Assembly (NCBI GenBank): GCA_019352125.1
Contig: JABBNV010000048.1
Location: 3,988 to 14,254, forward strand
DNA length: 10,267 nt
From: Acidobacteriota bacterium
GTDB taxonomy: Bacteria > Actinomycetota > Actinomycetes > Actinomycetales > Micrococcaceae
Direction: 5' to 3'
The notes beneath the pieces were generated by a model. That model searched no databases and was not told the DNA's origin. It was given only the letters and a program-made list of their open reading frames with translations. A program made the translations under genes and the position numbers. This document shows positions 1 through 7,424 of this stretch, in pieces; within the stretch, counting starts at the first letter, position 1; the number at the start of each line of letters is the position of its first letter.

Positions 1-126
1 GTTGACCTGATCCGACTAGTGGGTTCACAGCACCGGACGGATATTGCGGCCAAGGCTGCGCACGGGGAGATAGAGATACCGCCGCTGCGGGTAGCGGCTA
101 GTGGACGCGAGGCAGAGCAGGCATGA
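1..126 (+). CDS. purD: Phosphoribosylamine-glycine ligase (GARS), C-terminal end only
   Basis: Frame 1 is open from the first base and ends at TGA 124-126, giving 41 residues of the C-terminus. The segment GSQHRTDIAAKAA resembles the C-terminal end of PurD proteins, where a GS-x-x-R-x-DIA pattern precedes the stop. PurD joins glycine to 5-phosphoribosylamine in the cytoplasm, the second step of de novo purine synthesis. The stop overlaps the purC start in an ATGA arrangement (ATG 123-125), so the two genes are almost certainly co-transcribed and translationally coupled. The family call rests on this short tail plus the purC neighbour. The catalytic ATP-grasp domains lie outside the window. 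The last dozen residues, which end REAEQA, look like a lineage-specific extension. Confidence 0.8.
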   Translation, partial: VDLIRLVGSQHRTDIAAKAAHGEIEIPPLRVAASGREAEQA

Positions 127-1037
127 GAACGCCCACGGAACTCACTGGCTGGGTCCATACCTATTCGGGCAAGGTTCGGGATCTATACGTACCCGCCGAA
201 GACAACGCTGTAGCCAAAGCTCACGGAGACGTGGTGCTAGTGGTGGCGAGCGATCGCATCAGCGCCTTTGATAGTGTTCTGGATTCCGAAATTCCGGACA
301 AGGGGCGGGTACTGACGCAGCTGAGTTTGTGGTGGTTTAGCCAGCTCAATGTCCCGCACCATGTAGTGGCTACAGCGGTAGAGGACGGTGTGCCGAAGGC
401 AGTGCACGGCAGGGCCATGATCTGCAAGAAGCTCACCATGTTCCCGGTGGAGTGCATTGCGCGCGGTTACCTCACCGGCTCAGGGCTAATTGAGTACAAC
501 GAGCACCAAACGGTGTGTTCCCTGCCTTTGCCTGCCGGACTGGTGGACGGTTCACGGTTGGCCGAACCCATTTTCACGCCGTCCGCCAAGGCCGAGGTGG
601 GCGAACACGATGAGAACATCACCTTCGGTGCCGTCCAGCAGCTGGTAGGTGCTCAGGTTGCCGAGGAACTGCGCGAGCGAACGCTGGAGATCTACTCCCG
701 CGCGGAGCGCATTGCCCGCAGCCGAGGCATCATTTTGGCCGATACCAAGGTGGAGTTTGGGGTGGACCCCATTACGGGTGTTATCACGCTGGGCGATGAG
801 GTATTGACGCCGGATTCAAGCCGCTTCTGGGCGGCAGACACCTGGGAGCCAGGCAAGGCGCAGCCCAGCTTCGACAAGCAGTACGTGCGGGACTGGCTCA
901 AGAGTGCAGAGTCTGGTTGGGACCCCAAATCCAACACGCCCCCGCCAGCTCTGCCCGCCGTGGTGATTGAACGCACACGCGAACGCTACATTGAGGCGTA
1001 CCAAAAGCTCACGGGCGAAGAGTTTAGCGCCGTCTAG
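123..1037 (+). CDS. purC: Phosphoribosylaminoimidazole-succinocarboxamide (SAICAR) synthase
   Basis: PurC condenses CAIR with aspartate, using ATP, to make SAICAR in cytoplasmic de novo purine synthesis. The protein has 304 residues, the usual length for the longer bacterial and yeast-like form. Family motifs are visible in order: the nucleotide-binding SGKVRDLY (about 15-22), SDRISAFD (43-50), the IPDKGRVLTQLS stretch (57-68), VECIARGYLTGSG (109-121), the TPSAKAEVGEHDENI substrate loop (152-166), LADTKVEFG (205-213) and DEVLTPDSSRFW (225-236). The start overlaps the purD stop (ATGA), with a modest GAGG Shine-Dalgarno about 10 bases upstream. The gene ends at TAG 1035-1037 and overlaps the convergent marR stop by 4 bp. 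No motif residue appears to be missing and the gene looks intact. Confidence 0.97.
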   Translation: MRTPTELTGWVHTYSGKVRDLYVPAEDNAVAKAHGDVVLVVASDRISAFDSVLDSEIPDKGRVLTQLSLWWFSQLNVPHHVVATAVEDGVPKAVHGRAMICKKLTMFPVECIARGYLTGSGLIEYNEHQTVCSLPLPAGLVDGSRLAEPIFTPSAKAEVGEHDENITFGAVQQLVGAQVAEELRERTLEIYSRAERIARSRGIILADTKVEFGVDPITGVITLGDEVLTPDSSRFWAADTWEPGKAQPSFDKQYVRDWLKSAESGWDPKSNTPPPALPAVVIERTRERYIEAYQKLTGEEFSAV

Positions 1038-1669
1038 CGGGGCTGTTCATGTAAGGCCGAAGGATGGGCCCACGATTCATTCGTCAGGGATATTTCTTGT
1101 GTCATGTCATCAAGGAATCGGATCACTACATCACGTTCTGCGGTGGTTAACCTTGCGGCAGCATTGAACCGCTTGGCCTGCTGACGCCCCACGGTGTCCA
1201 TAGCCGCCAGACGCGTTGTAGGCGTAATCGAAATGGCCAGGGCGCGCCTGTCATGTGGGTGCGGTTGGCGGACTATGTGGCCAGCGTGCTCAAGCCTGTC
1301 CAGCAGCTTGGTGGTGGAGGCCGTGGAAATTTGCAGACGGTTGGCGATAGCGCCAGGGGTAGCAATTTCGCCGGTGTTGCCGGCGACAATCAAAAAGTGA
1401 AGGGCGCGCATATCTGACTCGTTCAGTTTCATGTATTTCAATGATGCGTCCGAAAGTTGCTGTTCTGCGGTGCGCAGCCGGCCCAACGCAGCCATCAGCG
1501 CACCGATGTGAGCGACGTCCGTGTCCGCCATTGCGGAACGGTCTACCAGCTTGCTGTCCGGGTCTGCCGCATTCACGTCGTAGAGGTTGGTGGGCACCGA
1601 TGTGGGTGATGCCTCGATACTGGCCATGTTCGTCATTCTAGCCGTCACGCCATATAACCAGCCAAACAT
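1034..1669 (-). CDS. MarR-family transcriptional regulator, divergent from the MMPL exporter
   Basis: This is a predicted winged-helix repressor of 211 residues. The MarR core runs from about residue 55 to 200. It has a recognition-helix region IANRLQISTASTTKLLDRLE (about 108-127) and the typical wing HPHDRRALAISIT (137-149) with its D-R-R signature. Such proteins are dimers that leave DNA when they bind small, often toxic, ligands. The gene diverges from the MMPL exporter at 1735. The shared intergenic DNA carries a perfect inverted repeat, so it probably represses the exporter and itself. The start is uncertain: ATG at 1667-1669, 1634-1636 and 1625-1627 are all in frame and none has a clear Shine-Dalgarno. 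The MarR core begins well after all of them, so one of the shorter starts (200 or 197 residues) is quite possible. The stop overlaps the purC stop by 4 bp. Confidence 0.9.
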   Translation of the reverse strand: MFGWLYGVTARMTNMASIEASPTSVPTNLYDVNAADPDSKLVDRSAMADTDVAHIGALMAALGRLRTAEQQLSDASLKYMKLNESDMRALHFLIVAGNTGEIATPGAIANRLQISTASTTKLLDRLEHAGHIVRQPHPHDRRALAISITPTTRLAAMDTVGRQQAKRFNAAARLTTAERDVVIRFLDDMTQEISLTNESWAHPSALHEQPR

Positions 1670-1683
1670 ATTGCACGCTTTGG

Positions 1684-1708
1684 TTTTATCTAGCTAAACT
1701 AGATAAAA
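1684..1708. promoter_or_regulatory. Perfect inverted repeat, probable MarR operator
   Basis: The arms TTTTATCTAG (1684-1693) and CTAGATAAAA (1699-1708) are exact reverse complements, separated by CTAAA. The repeat is AT-rich and lies in the 65-bp gap between the divergent marR and MMPL exporter genes. MarR dimers commonly bind palindromes of this size, and TAG/CTA half-sites are common among them. It should overlap both promoters. That the neighbouring MarR protein binds it is inference. The exporter has a GGAGA ribosome binding site at 1723-1727, 7 bases before its ATG. Confidence 0.75.
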
Positions 1709-1734
1709 ATTGAGTAGATATCGGAGATTAGCTG

Positions 1735-3927
1735 ATGCGCACCGCCAAGATGCCGAAGTGGTTGAGGATTTTGTTGCCTGCAGTGTTGATCGTCATCTGG
1801 GTTGCTGGCGGTTCCATCGGGGGGTCTTATTTTGGCAAGGTCAGCGAAGTTTCATCCAATGACCAGACCACCTACCTGCCATCCTCTGCCGACGCCACCA
1901 AAGTGCAAAAGCTGTTGGGCGAGTTTCGTGGATCCGATCAAATCCCCGCAGTCGTCGTGTTTTCCAGTGATGCTGTGCTGAGCCAATCAGACATCTCCGC
2001 AGTGTCCACCGCGGTTGCAAAACTGCGGGACATTCCCGGTGTGGGGGCTCTATCTCCAGGTATTCCCTCCGGGGACGGCAGGGCTGTGCAGGCGTTCGTG
2101 CCTATTGCATCCACGGCGGATATTGGCGCGGCGGTAGCTAGCATTGGCACCTCCTTGCGGGGCTCCGTTCCTAGTGGCGTGTCGGTTCATGTCACCGGCC
2201 CCGCCGGCTTCACGGCAGATCTCATCGAAGGATTTTCTGGAATTGATGGGATCCTGCTGGGTGTAGCCCTCTTGGCTGTCTTCGTCATCCTGATTCTGGT
2301 CTACCGTTCCTTGCTGCTCCCCGTTGCCGTGCTGGCCACCAGCCTCTTTGCGCTGTGCGTTGCTCTACTGAGCGTGTGGTGGCTGGCCAAAGCCGGAATT
2401 CTGACGCTAAGTGGGCAAACTCAGGGAATCCTCTTTATTTTGGTGATCGGCGCTGCCACGGACTATTCCCTGCTGTACGTGTCGCGGTACCGGGAGCAGT
2501 TACGCGTCAGTAACGGCAAATGGGACGCCAGTGTGGCTGCCATCCGGGGGTCAATCGAACCCATTGCTGCCTCCGGTGGAACCGTCATTGCGGGCCTCTT
2601 GTGCCTGTTGTTCAGTGATCTGAAATCCAACAGTTCACTGGGGCCGGTTGCGGCCATCGGGATTTTCTTCGCCATGCTTGCAGCGCTCACACTTCTGCCA
2701 GCACTGTTGTATGCCTTTGGCCGGAACGCTTTCTGGCCTCGGCGGCCCCGGTTTGAGCCAGAGGTGGTGGCGGCAGAGCACGGTATGCAAGCCAGTGGCC
2801 TCTGGATCAAACTCGCCCGGGCAATCAAGCGCCGCCCCAGAATGATCTGGGTAGTGACAACGGCTGTGCTGCTGTTAGGGGCTTTTGGGGCGACGTCGCT
2901 CAACGCCACCGGAGTGCCACAGTCGGCGCTGGTGTTGGGTCACTCAGAAGCCCGTGATGGCCAAGCCGTTCTGGGCGAACATTTCCCGGCCGGTACAGGC
3001 AGCCCAGTATTGGTAGTCGTCCCGAAGTCTGAACTTCAGCTGGCGGCCAACACGATGCTGACTCTGGACGGCATCAAAACCGTCTCCGTGGTTTCAGCCG
3101 CGGTTCCCAGTGGTGCCGCCACGGTGACAGCGCAGGGAATTCAGGCCGGTGGTGCCCCCGCGTCGGGGGCTGCGTCTGGGGCTGCGGTGCCCGAGCCCAA
3201 GGTGGTCAGTGGTGACGTCATGCTCCAAGGCACGCTGGAAGCTGCCGCTGACTCTGGCTCTGCTGCCGCCGTCGTGCGTGAGCTCAGGGGTAAGTTATCC
3301 AGCGCAGTGCCTCAAGCCTTGGTGGGTGGGGTCACTGCCACTGCGATTGACACTAATGATGCCTCGATCCACGATCGCAACCTCATCATCCCCGTGGTGC
3401 TTGCAGTGATTCTGCTGCTTCTGATGATGCTGTTGCGGTCCATCCTGGCTCCCGTGCTACTGGTCTTGACGACTGTCATTTCCTTTGGCGCGGCTCTAGG
3501 CGTTTCAGCTTTCTTCTTCAACCAGGTATTTCATTTCCCAGGCGCTGACCCGTCGGTTCCGCTGTTTGGCTTCATCTTCCTGGTAGCACTGGGGATCGAT
3601 TACAACATCTTCCTGATGACCCGCGTCCGGGAGGAATCAGTACAGAAAGGCACTCCGGAGGGGATTATCCGCGGGCTGGTGATCACCGGTGGCGTGATTA
3701 CCTCGGCTGGACTAGTGCTCGCAGCCACTTTTTCCGCACTTGGCGTGATCCCCATCTTGTTCCTGGCGCAGATTGCGTTCATCGTGGCGTTTGGAGTTCT
3801 GTTGGACACCTTTATTGTGCGCTCGCTGCTGGTTCCCGCACTCAGCTATGACATCGGAAAAGCCATTTGGTGGCCGTCCAAGCTGGCCCGGCCAGCGGAT
3901 GCCCGCAGCATCGATGTGGCACCCTAG
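1735..3927 (+). CDS. MMPL/RND-superfamily membrane transporter
   Basis: This is a 730-residue integral membrane protein of the MMPL (RND-related) family, exporters driven by the proton gradient. It shows the family's duplicated plan. The first half has one N-terminal TM helix (about 10-30), an extracytoplasmic domain (about 35-165) and five TM helices (about 170-330). The second half repeats this: a TM helix (about 370-390), an extracytoplasmic domain to about 570 and a final bundle of five helices. The proton-relay motifs sit in equivalent helices: GAATDYSLLYVSRYRE with D243-Y244 and LGIDYNIFLMTRVREE with D622-Y623. The second outer domain carries an Ala/Gly-rich low-complexity stretch (about 467-490). 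The start ATG has GGAGA 7 bases upstream. The divergent MarR gene suggests substrate-inducible drug or toxin export. Lipid transport, as in mycobacterial MmpL proteins, is an alternative. The substrate cannot be read from the sequence. Confidence 0.93.
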   Translation: MRTAKMPKWLRILLPAVLIVIWVAGGSIGGSYFGKVSEVSSNDQTTYLPSSADATKVQKLLGEFRGSDQIPAVVVFSSDAVLSQSDISAVSTAVAKLRDIPGVGALSPGIPSGDGRAVQAFVPIASTADIGAAVASIGTSLRGSVPSGVSVHVTGPAGFTADLIEGFSGIDGILLGVALLAVFVILILVYRSLLLPVAVLATSLFALCVALLSVWWLAKAGILTLSGQTQGILFILVIGAATDYSLLYVSRYREQLRVSNGKWDASVAAIRGSIEPIAASGGTVIAGLLCLLFSDLKSNSSLGPVAAIGIFFAMLAALTLLPALLYAFGRNAFWPRRPRFEPEVVAAEHGMQASGLWIKLARAIKRRPRMIWVVTTAVLLLGAFGATSLNATGVPQSALVLGHSEARDGQAVLGEHFPAGTGSPVLVVVPKSELQLAANTMLTLDGIKTVSVVSAAVPSGAATVTAQGIQAGGAPASGAASGAAVPEPKVVSGDVMLQGTLEAAADSGSAAAVVRELRGKLSSAVPQALVGGVTATAIDTNDASIHDRNLIIPVVLAVILLLLMMLLRSILAPVLLVLTTVISFGAALGVSAFFFNQVFHFPGADPSVPLFGFIFLVALGIDYNIFLMTRVREESVQKGTPEGIIRGLVITGGVITSAGLVLAATFSALGVIPILFLAQIAFIVAFGVLLDTFIVRSLLVPALSYDIGKAIWWPSKLARPADARSIDVAP

Positions 3928-3932
3928 ACCAC

Positions 3933-5390
3933 TCATCGACGCTTGCCGACGACGGAGACGATGGCGGCCAGCAGGGCGACGGCGGCAAATACTGACACAG
4001 CGAGCTCGAACCCGGTAGTAGCAGCGACGGTGTGGCTTCCGGCGGTCACTGTCCCGGATGCAAGCACGTAGAGGACCGCTCCGAGAGCCACGCCCAGAGA
4101 TGTGCCGACGCCGCGGGTCATGTTCATTACGCCACTGACCATGCCTGCCTGATGCGTGTGGCCCGCCGCGGCAACGGTGGCGTTGTTGGCTGGAGTGAAC
4201 AAACCTAGCCCCACTCCGATCACACCCAGCGCGGAACCGGCTAGCCAGAGATTTCCGCCGGAGTATGCCAGGACGGCTAAGGAGGCAGCCGCCAAGGCCA
4301 TGCCCAGGGAAGTGGGTACTCTGGGCCCGAAGCGGTCCGCCATGGCTCCGGCCGCGGGTGCAATCATCGCCAGCCCGATGGGCAGGATGGTCAACAGTAG
4401 CCCCGCCTGTACCGGCGGCATGGAATGAGCGGCTTCAAAATACAGGGGAGTAACGAAGAGGACGCCAAAGAGGACCAAGTAGCTCAATACACCGGTAGCG
4501 ATGCCTCGGGAGAAGGTCCCTGTCCGGAAAAGTCCCACGTCAACCAGGGGGTGGGGGGCCCTGCGTTCCCAGAGCACAAAAGCCGCGAAGAACACCATGG
4601 CTGCCACCAGTAACACGGGGACTATGGGGTGAGTGAACCCGAGCCGTGAGGCCTCGGAGAGGGCCAGCAGAAGCGTGCCGGTTGCGGGCATGAGAAATAG
4701 CAGGCCAACCCAGTCCAGCCGAACCTTGGGCGCCTTGACCAGGGTGCGAGGGAGCAGGAACCACCCCAACACCAGGCCAATGATTCCCGCCGGGATGTTG
4801 ACGTAGAACACCCATCGCCAACCCCCGGCCCCCACTAGTAGGCCGCCCACGGAAGGTCCCATGGCCAGGCCCACTGCCTGGGCGGCCCCCTGCAGGCCGA
4901 TCGCCTTGCCAAGCTTGCCAGGAGGCATGCTAGTGCGGATCAGCGCGACGCTGTTGGCCTGCAACATTGCGGCTCCAACAGCTTGCACCGCGCGGGCCAC
5001 CAACAGCCAGGCGATGTCTGGGGCCAGGGCGCAGGCCAGCGAGGCCAGCGTGAAAAGTGCAAAACCGTAGGTATAGAGCAGCTTGCGGCCCAGCATGTCC
5101 GCGAGGCGCCCGATCGCGGAGATGCTGCCCACTAGGACCAGTAAATAGATCAGTGCGACCCATTCGGTTTGAGCCAGGGAGGCGTTCATTTCTGTCTTGA
5201 TGCTAGGAATCGCCAGCGTCACGATGCTTGCGTCCAACTGGCCCATGAATGCGCCAATGCACACGGTGGCCACCACCAGCCATGGCGCCGATGGCAGACG
5301 GCGTACCCAATCCGGTCTGGCGGGTTCCTGAAGCAGTCGCTTCCACCACGCCTGAGGGCCGCGAGCGCCCGGTGCATATTGTTCTGACAT
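3933..5390 (-). CDS. MFS multidrug exporter, DHA2 (EmrB/QacA-like) type
   Basis: This is a predicted drug:proton antiporter of 485 residues, the length expected for the 14-TM DHA2 group. After a 36-residue cytoplasmic N-terminus the signature elements follow: QLDASIVTLAIPSI (51-64, motif D1), GRLADMLGRK (94-103, motif A), the GAAQAVGLAMGPSVGGLLVG antiporter motif C (about 168-187) and WRWVFYVNIP (191-200), which is typical of the family. About fourteen hydrophobic segments continue to the end. It diverges from a MarR regulator (5437) and converges with the MMPL exporter, leaving a 5-bp gap and no visible terminator. The start ATG (5388-5390) lies inside a perfect 13-bp inverted repeat and has no well-placed Shine-Dalgarno. 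A TAGAAT -10-like box (5402-5397) ends 6 bases before it, so a leaderless transcript is possible. The substrate is unknown. Confidence 0.93.
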   Translation of the reverse strand: MSEQYAPGARGPQAWWKRLLQEPARPDWVRRLPSAPWLVVATVCIGAFMGQLDASIVTLAIPSIKTEMNASLAQTEWVALIYLLVLVGSISAIGRLADMLGRKLLYTYGFALFTLASLACALAPDIAWLLVARAVQAVGAAMLQANSVALIRTSMPPGKLGKAIGLQGAAQAVGLAMGPSVGGLLVGAGGWRWVFYVNIPAGIIGLVLGWFLLPRTLVKAPKVRLDWVGLLFLMPATGTLLLALSEASRLGFTHPIVPVLLVAAMVFFAAFVLWERRAPHPLVDVGLFRTGTFSRGIATGVLSYLVLFGVLFVTPLYFEAAHSMPPVQAGLLLTILPIGLAMIAPAAGAMADRFGPRVPTSLGMALAAASLAVLAYSGGNLWLAGSALGVIGVGLGLFTPANNATVAAAGHTHQAGMVSGVMNMTRGVGTSLGVALGAVLYVLASGTVTAGSHTVAATTGFELAVSVFAAVALLAAIVSVVGKRR

Positions 5391-5410
5391 AGAACTATTC
5401 TATGTCAGAA
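5382..5410. promoter_or_regulatory. Perfect 13-bp inverted repeat, probable operator of the MFS/MarR pair
   Basis: TTCTGACATAGAA (5382-5394) and TTCTATGTCAGAA (5398-5410) are exact reverse complements around a 3-bp CTA spacer. The left arm includes the MFS start codon (5388-5390). The minus strand of the core and right arm contains TAGAAT (5402-5397), matching the -10 consensus at five of six positions. A repressor bound here would cover the -10 region, the transcription start and the start codon of the MFS gene. It would also cover DNA immediately upstream of the second MarR gene, whose GGGAGA ribosome binding site is at 5419-5424. Binding by the MarR product is inference from position and symmetry. 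Confidence 0.8.
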
Positions 5411-5436
5411 AATATCCTGGGAGATAGCATGGGACT

Positions 5437-5976
5437 ATGACCCCCACGGACCCAGCGCTCCCCGAGCCACCCAGCGAACCAGTGCGCGCGGTGGGAGATG
5501 CTTGGTCCCTGACGGACGTGATCACCCGTCTGCGGCGCATTCTGCGTTCCAGCGTTCGCCATGAGTTTCCCTGGGAATCGTTGCCCATGGCTCAGGTGGA
5601 AATCCTTCAACGCCTTGCGGAGGAACCGGATCTGGGCGTCAGCGAGCTCGCTGCTAGACAGCGTCTGCCCACGAACACCGTCAGCAACCTGATTCAACAA
5701 ATGGTGGTTTCCGAGTTGGTCAGCCGCGCTCCACGGCCGGGGGACCGGCGGGCTCAGAATTTGCGGCTCACCGGCACCGGGGCGGAATTGTTGCAGTCCT
5801 GGCAAAACGCCAATGAACGCCGCGTTGCCAGTGCCTTGTCTCGGTTGCCCAGCCATCGGCGAACCGCCATTGAGGAAGCTATCCCCGCGCTCTCGGATCT
5901 TGCCACTCTTCTGGAGACGGACGAAGAAACCGACACGGCCATTGAGGCGGACGTCGAGAAGCCGCGGGCACGGTAA
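5437..5976 (+). CDS. MarR-family transcriptional regulator, divergent from the MFS exporter
   Basis: This is a winged-helix regulator of 179 residues. A disordered, Pro-rich N-terminus (about 1-20) is followed by the first dimer helix (about 24-42), the DNA-binding helices VSELAARQRLPTNTVSNLIQ (68-87) and the wing RAPRPGDRRAQNLRLT (97-112), which carries the MarR D-R-R pattern. The C-terminal helices form the rest of the dimer interface. An acidic tail ETDEETDTAIEADVE follows. The start ATG follows GGGAGA (5419-5424) at a rather long 12-base spacing. The gene diverges from the MFS exporter and is probably its ligand-responsive repressor, acting through the inverted repeat at 5382-5410. It converges with the XRE regulator gene, 48 bp apart, with no clear intrinsic terminator between them. 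The ligand is unknown. Confidence 0.92.
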   Translation: MTPTDPALPEPPSEPVRAVGDAWSLTDVITRLRRILRSSVRHEFPWESLPMAQVEILQRLAEEPDLGVSELAARQRLPTNTVSNLIQQMVVSELVSRAPRPGDRRAQNLRLTGTGAELLQSWQNANERRVASALSRLPSHRRTAIEEAIPALSDLATLLETDEETDTAIEADVEKPRAR

Positions 5977-6024
5977 GAAATCAGCCTACCTGGCCCACGG
6001 CGTCGGTAATGGAAATCGATCCCG

Positions 6025-7269
6025 CTATGCGCTGCTGCGTGCTGCCCTGATCTCCAGGATGTTATCCAGCGCCAATGTGGCACGCTCGGAAGCTCCGGCC
6101 GCAGCAAAGTGATCCTTGGCTTCGATCAGCATGGCCAACGCGTCATCCGTCTGGCCGATAGCCTTCTTCGCCTTGCCCAGTAGCAGGGCAACTTCGCCGG
6201 CCGTGTGGCGCGCCAGTGAATCATGTAGTGCGTAGATTCCGGTGAGAATCTCCACTGCCTGCGCCTGCTCCCCCGTGAGGTAGAGCCAGCGCGCGCGGAT
6301 CAGCTGAACTTCCAACTCGTCGCCGGAGTTGGCGCCCACCACGGACTGTGCCAGCTCCGCACGCTCAATGGCTTCCAGAGTGTCCGGCTCAACAATGCCA
6401 GCAGAGAGCCGAACGGAGGCCGTGGCCTTGTTGAAGCGGGCCCACAATGCCAGATCATTGGCGGGGGAGAGGAGGTTGGCGGCACGCCCATGGTAGGCCA
6501 GGCCTTGCTCCACATCGTGGCGCATGAAGGCCACGTTGCCCACCACCCAGTAAATTTCTCCGGCCAGCTGCGGCAGGATGTTGTCATCCACCAGGTCGGA
6601 AAGGATCTTGCTGTAGCGCCAAGCCTCTTCGAGCTGTCCGCTTTCGGCCAGCGCCCCAACGAGCGTCCGCAGGGCGGAAATATAGCTGCCGGATTCGTGC
6701 GCAAGGGATGTTCCACGGGCGACGGCGATGCTGGCGTGTTCTGCGGCGAGCGTGAGCTGCCCAGCGCCCAGACATGCAGACGCAAATAGTTGCTCGGCGC
6801 GAACCGCCAGTGCTGGGGTGTCTTGGGAGAGGGGGTGGGAAAGGACTGCGCCTATGGAGGTCTTGGCGGCTTCCCATTCACCGTTTTTCAGCAGCGCGGA
6901 GGCGTTCAGGTAGGCCATATTCCACCAGGAAACAATGTCCTTATTGGTCTGCGCTAATTCGGCAGCCTGCGCGGCATGTGTGGCGGCGGAGGTGTAATCG
7001 CGCATATCCCATGACTGCCGTGCATACAGGGAGGAGAGCAGAAAGCTGGTTTCCTCCTCGGAGACTGGAGTGGTCCATTCCTGAACTGCGTGCGGAGCAA
7101 GCTCCAACTGCTTCGCCAATTGTTGGATGACGTCATAGGTAGGCTCCCGACGGCCGTTCTCCAGCAAGGACACGTAACTGGCAGAATACAGATCCCCGCC
7201 GAGCTCCGCCTGAGTCAGCCCGCGAGCCAGCCGTTCTGCTCGCAACCTATCGCCAAAACTGTTCCCCAC
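6025..7269 (-). CDS. XRE-family HTH regulator with TPR-like C-terminal domain (RRNPP-like architecture)
   Basis: This is a 414-residue cytoplasmic regulator. An N-terminal XRE/Cro helix-turn-helix covers about residues 7-62: the turn region GLTQAELGGDLYSASYVSLLENGRR is canonical, and the NGRREPT segment is typical of XRE proteins. The rest (about 70-405) is entirely alpha-helical in character. It has repeated Ala-rich helical hairpins of roughly 34-40 residues, such as YTSAATHAAQAAELAQ, QLEEAWRYSKIL and QTDDALAMLIEAKDHFAAAG, and reads as tandem TPRs. HTH plus TPR is the architecture of the RRNPP peptide-binding regulators (PlcR, Rgg, PrgX, NprR), though other HTH-TPR proteins do not bind peptides. 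The start is GTG (7269-7267), supported by a strong GGAGGAGGAA ribosome binding site just upstream. It diverges from a gene for a secreted repeat peptide (7425), which is a candidate ligand and target. The direct link is inference. Confidence 0.9.
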   Translation of the reverse strand: MGNSFGDRLRAERLARGLTQAELGGDLYSASYVSLLENGRREPTYDVIQQLAKQLELAPHAVQEWTTPVSEEETSFLLSSLYARQSWDMRDYTSAATHAAQAAELAQTNKDIVSWWNMAYLNASALLKNGEWEAAKTSIGAVLSHPLSQDTPALAVRAEQLFASACLGAGQLTLAAEHASIAVARGTSLAHESGSYISALRTLVGALAESGQLEEAWRYSKILSDLVDDNILPQLAGEIYWVVGNVAFMRHDVEQGLAYHGRAANLLSPANDLALWARFNKATASVRLSAGIVEPDTLEAIERAELAQSVVGANSGDELEVQLIRARWLYLTGEQAQAVEILTGIYALHDSLARHTAGEVALLLGKAKKAIGQTDDALAMLIEAKDHFAAAGASERATLALDNILEIRAARSSA

Positions 7270-7300
7270 TGCTTCCTCCTCCGATTGACGATGTCACCGC

Positions 7301-7330
7301 ATTAAAATAATGAACGCTAACTACTGTCTA
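7301..7330 (-). promoter_or_regulatory. Candidate promoter of the XRE-TPR regulator
   Basis: On the minus strand, TAGACA (7330-7325) and TTTAAT (7306-7301) are separated by 18 bp. Each matches the sigma-70-type consensus at five of six positions. The GTG start of the regulator lies about 30 bases downstream, preceded by a strong Shine-Dalgarno. The -35 box lies only 4 bp from the -35 box of the oppositely directed peptide promoter, so one bound protein could affect both. Confidence 0.5.
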
Positions 7331-7334
7331 GCCC

Positions 7335-7365
7335 TTGACAGCTCGCTTACATTAGATTTTACAAT
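7335..7365 (+). promoter_or_regulatory. Candidate promoter of the repeat-peptide gene
   Basis: A perfect -35 hexamer TTGACA (7335-7340) precedes TACAAT (7360-7365), a five-of-six -10 match, at a long 19-bp spacing. TTTACA (7358-7363) at 17 bp is an alternative but poorer -10. A non-optimal spacing is common at activator-dependent promoters, which would suit control by the divergent XRE regulator. The expected transcript would have a leader of about 50 bases before the ATG at 7425. Confidence 0.55.
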
Positions 7366-7424
7366 TAGTGTCAACGCACGAGAGACCATTCGGGCCTTTT
7401 GTCAGAAATATTTAGGCGGATCTT

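Noticed and set aside
2463..2909. Minus-strand ORF inside the MMPL exporter gene
   Set aside because: It is a shadow of the long plus-strand frame, with no recognisable domain or ribosome binding site.
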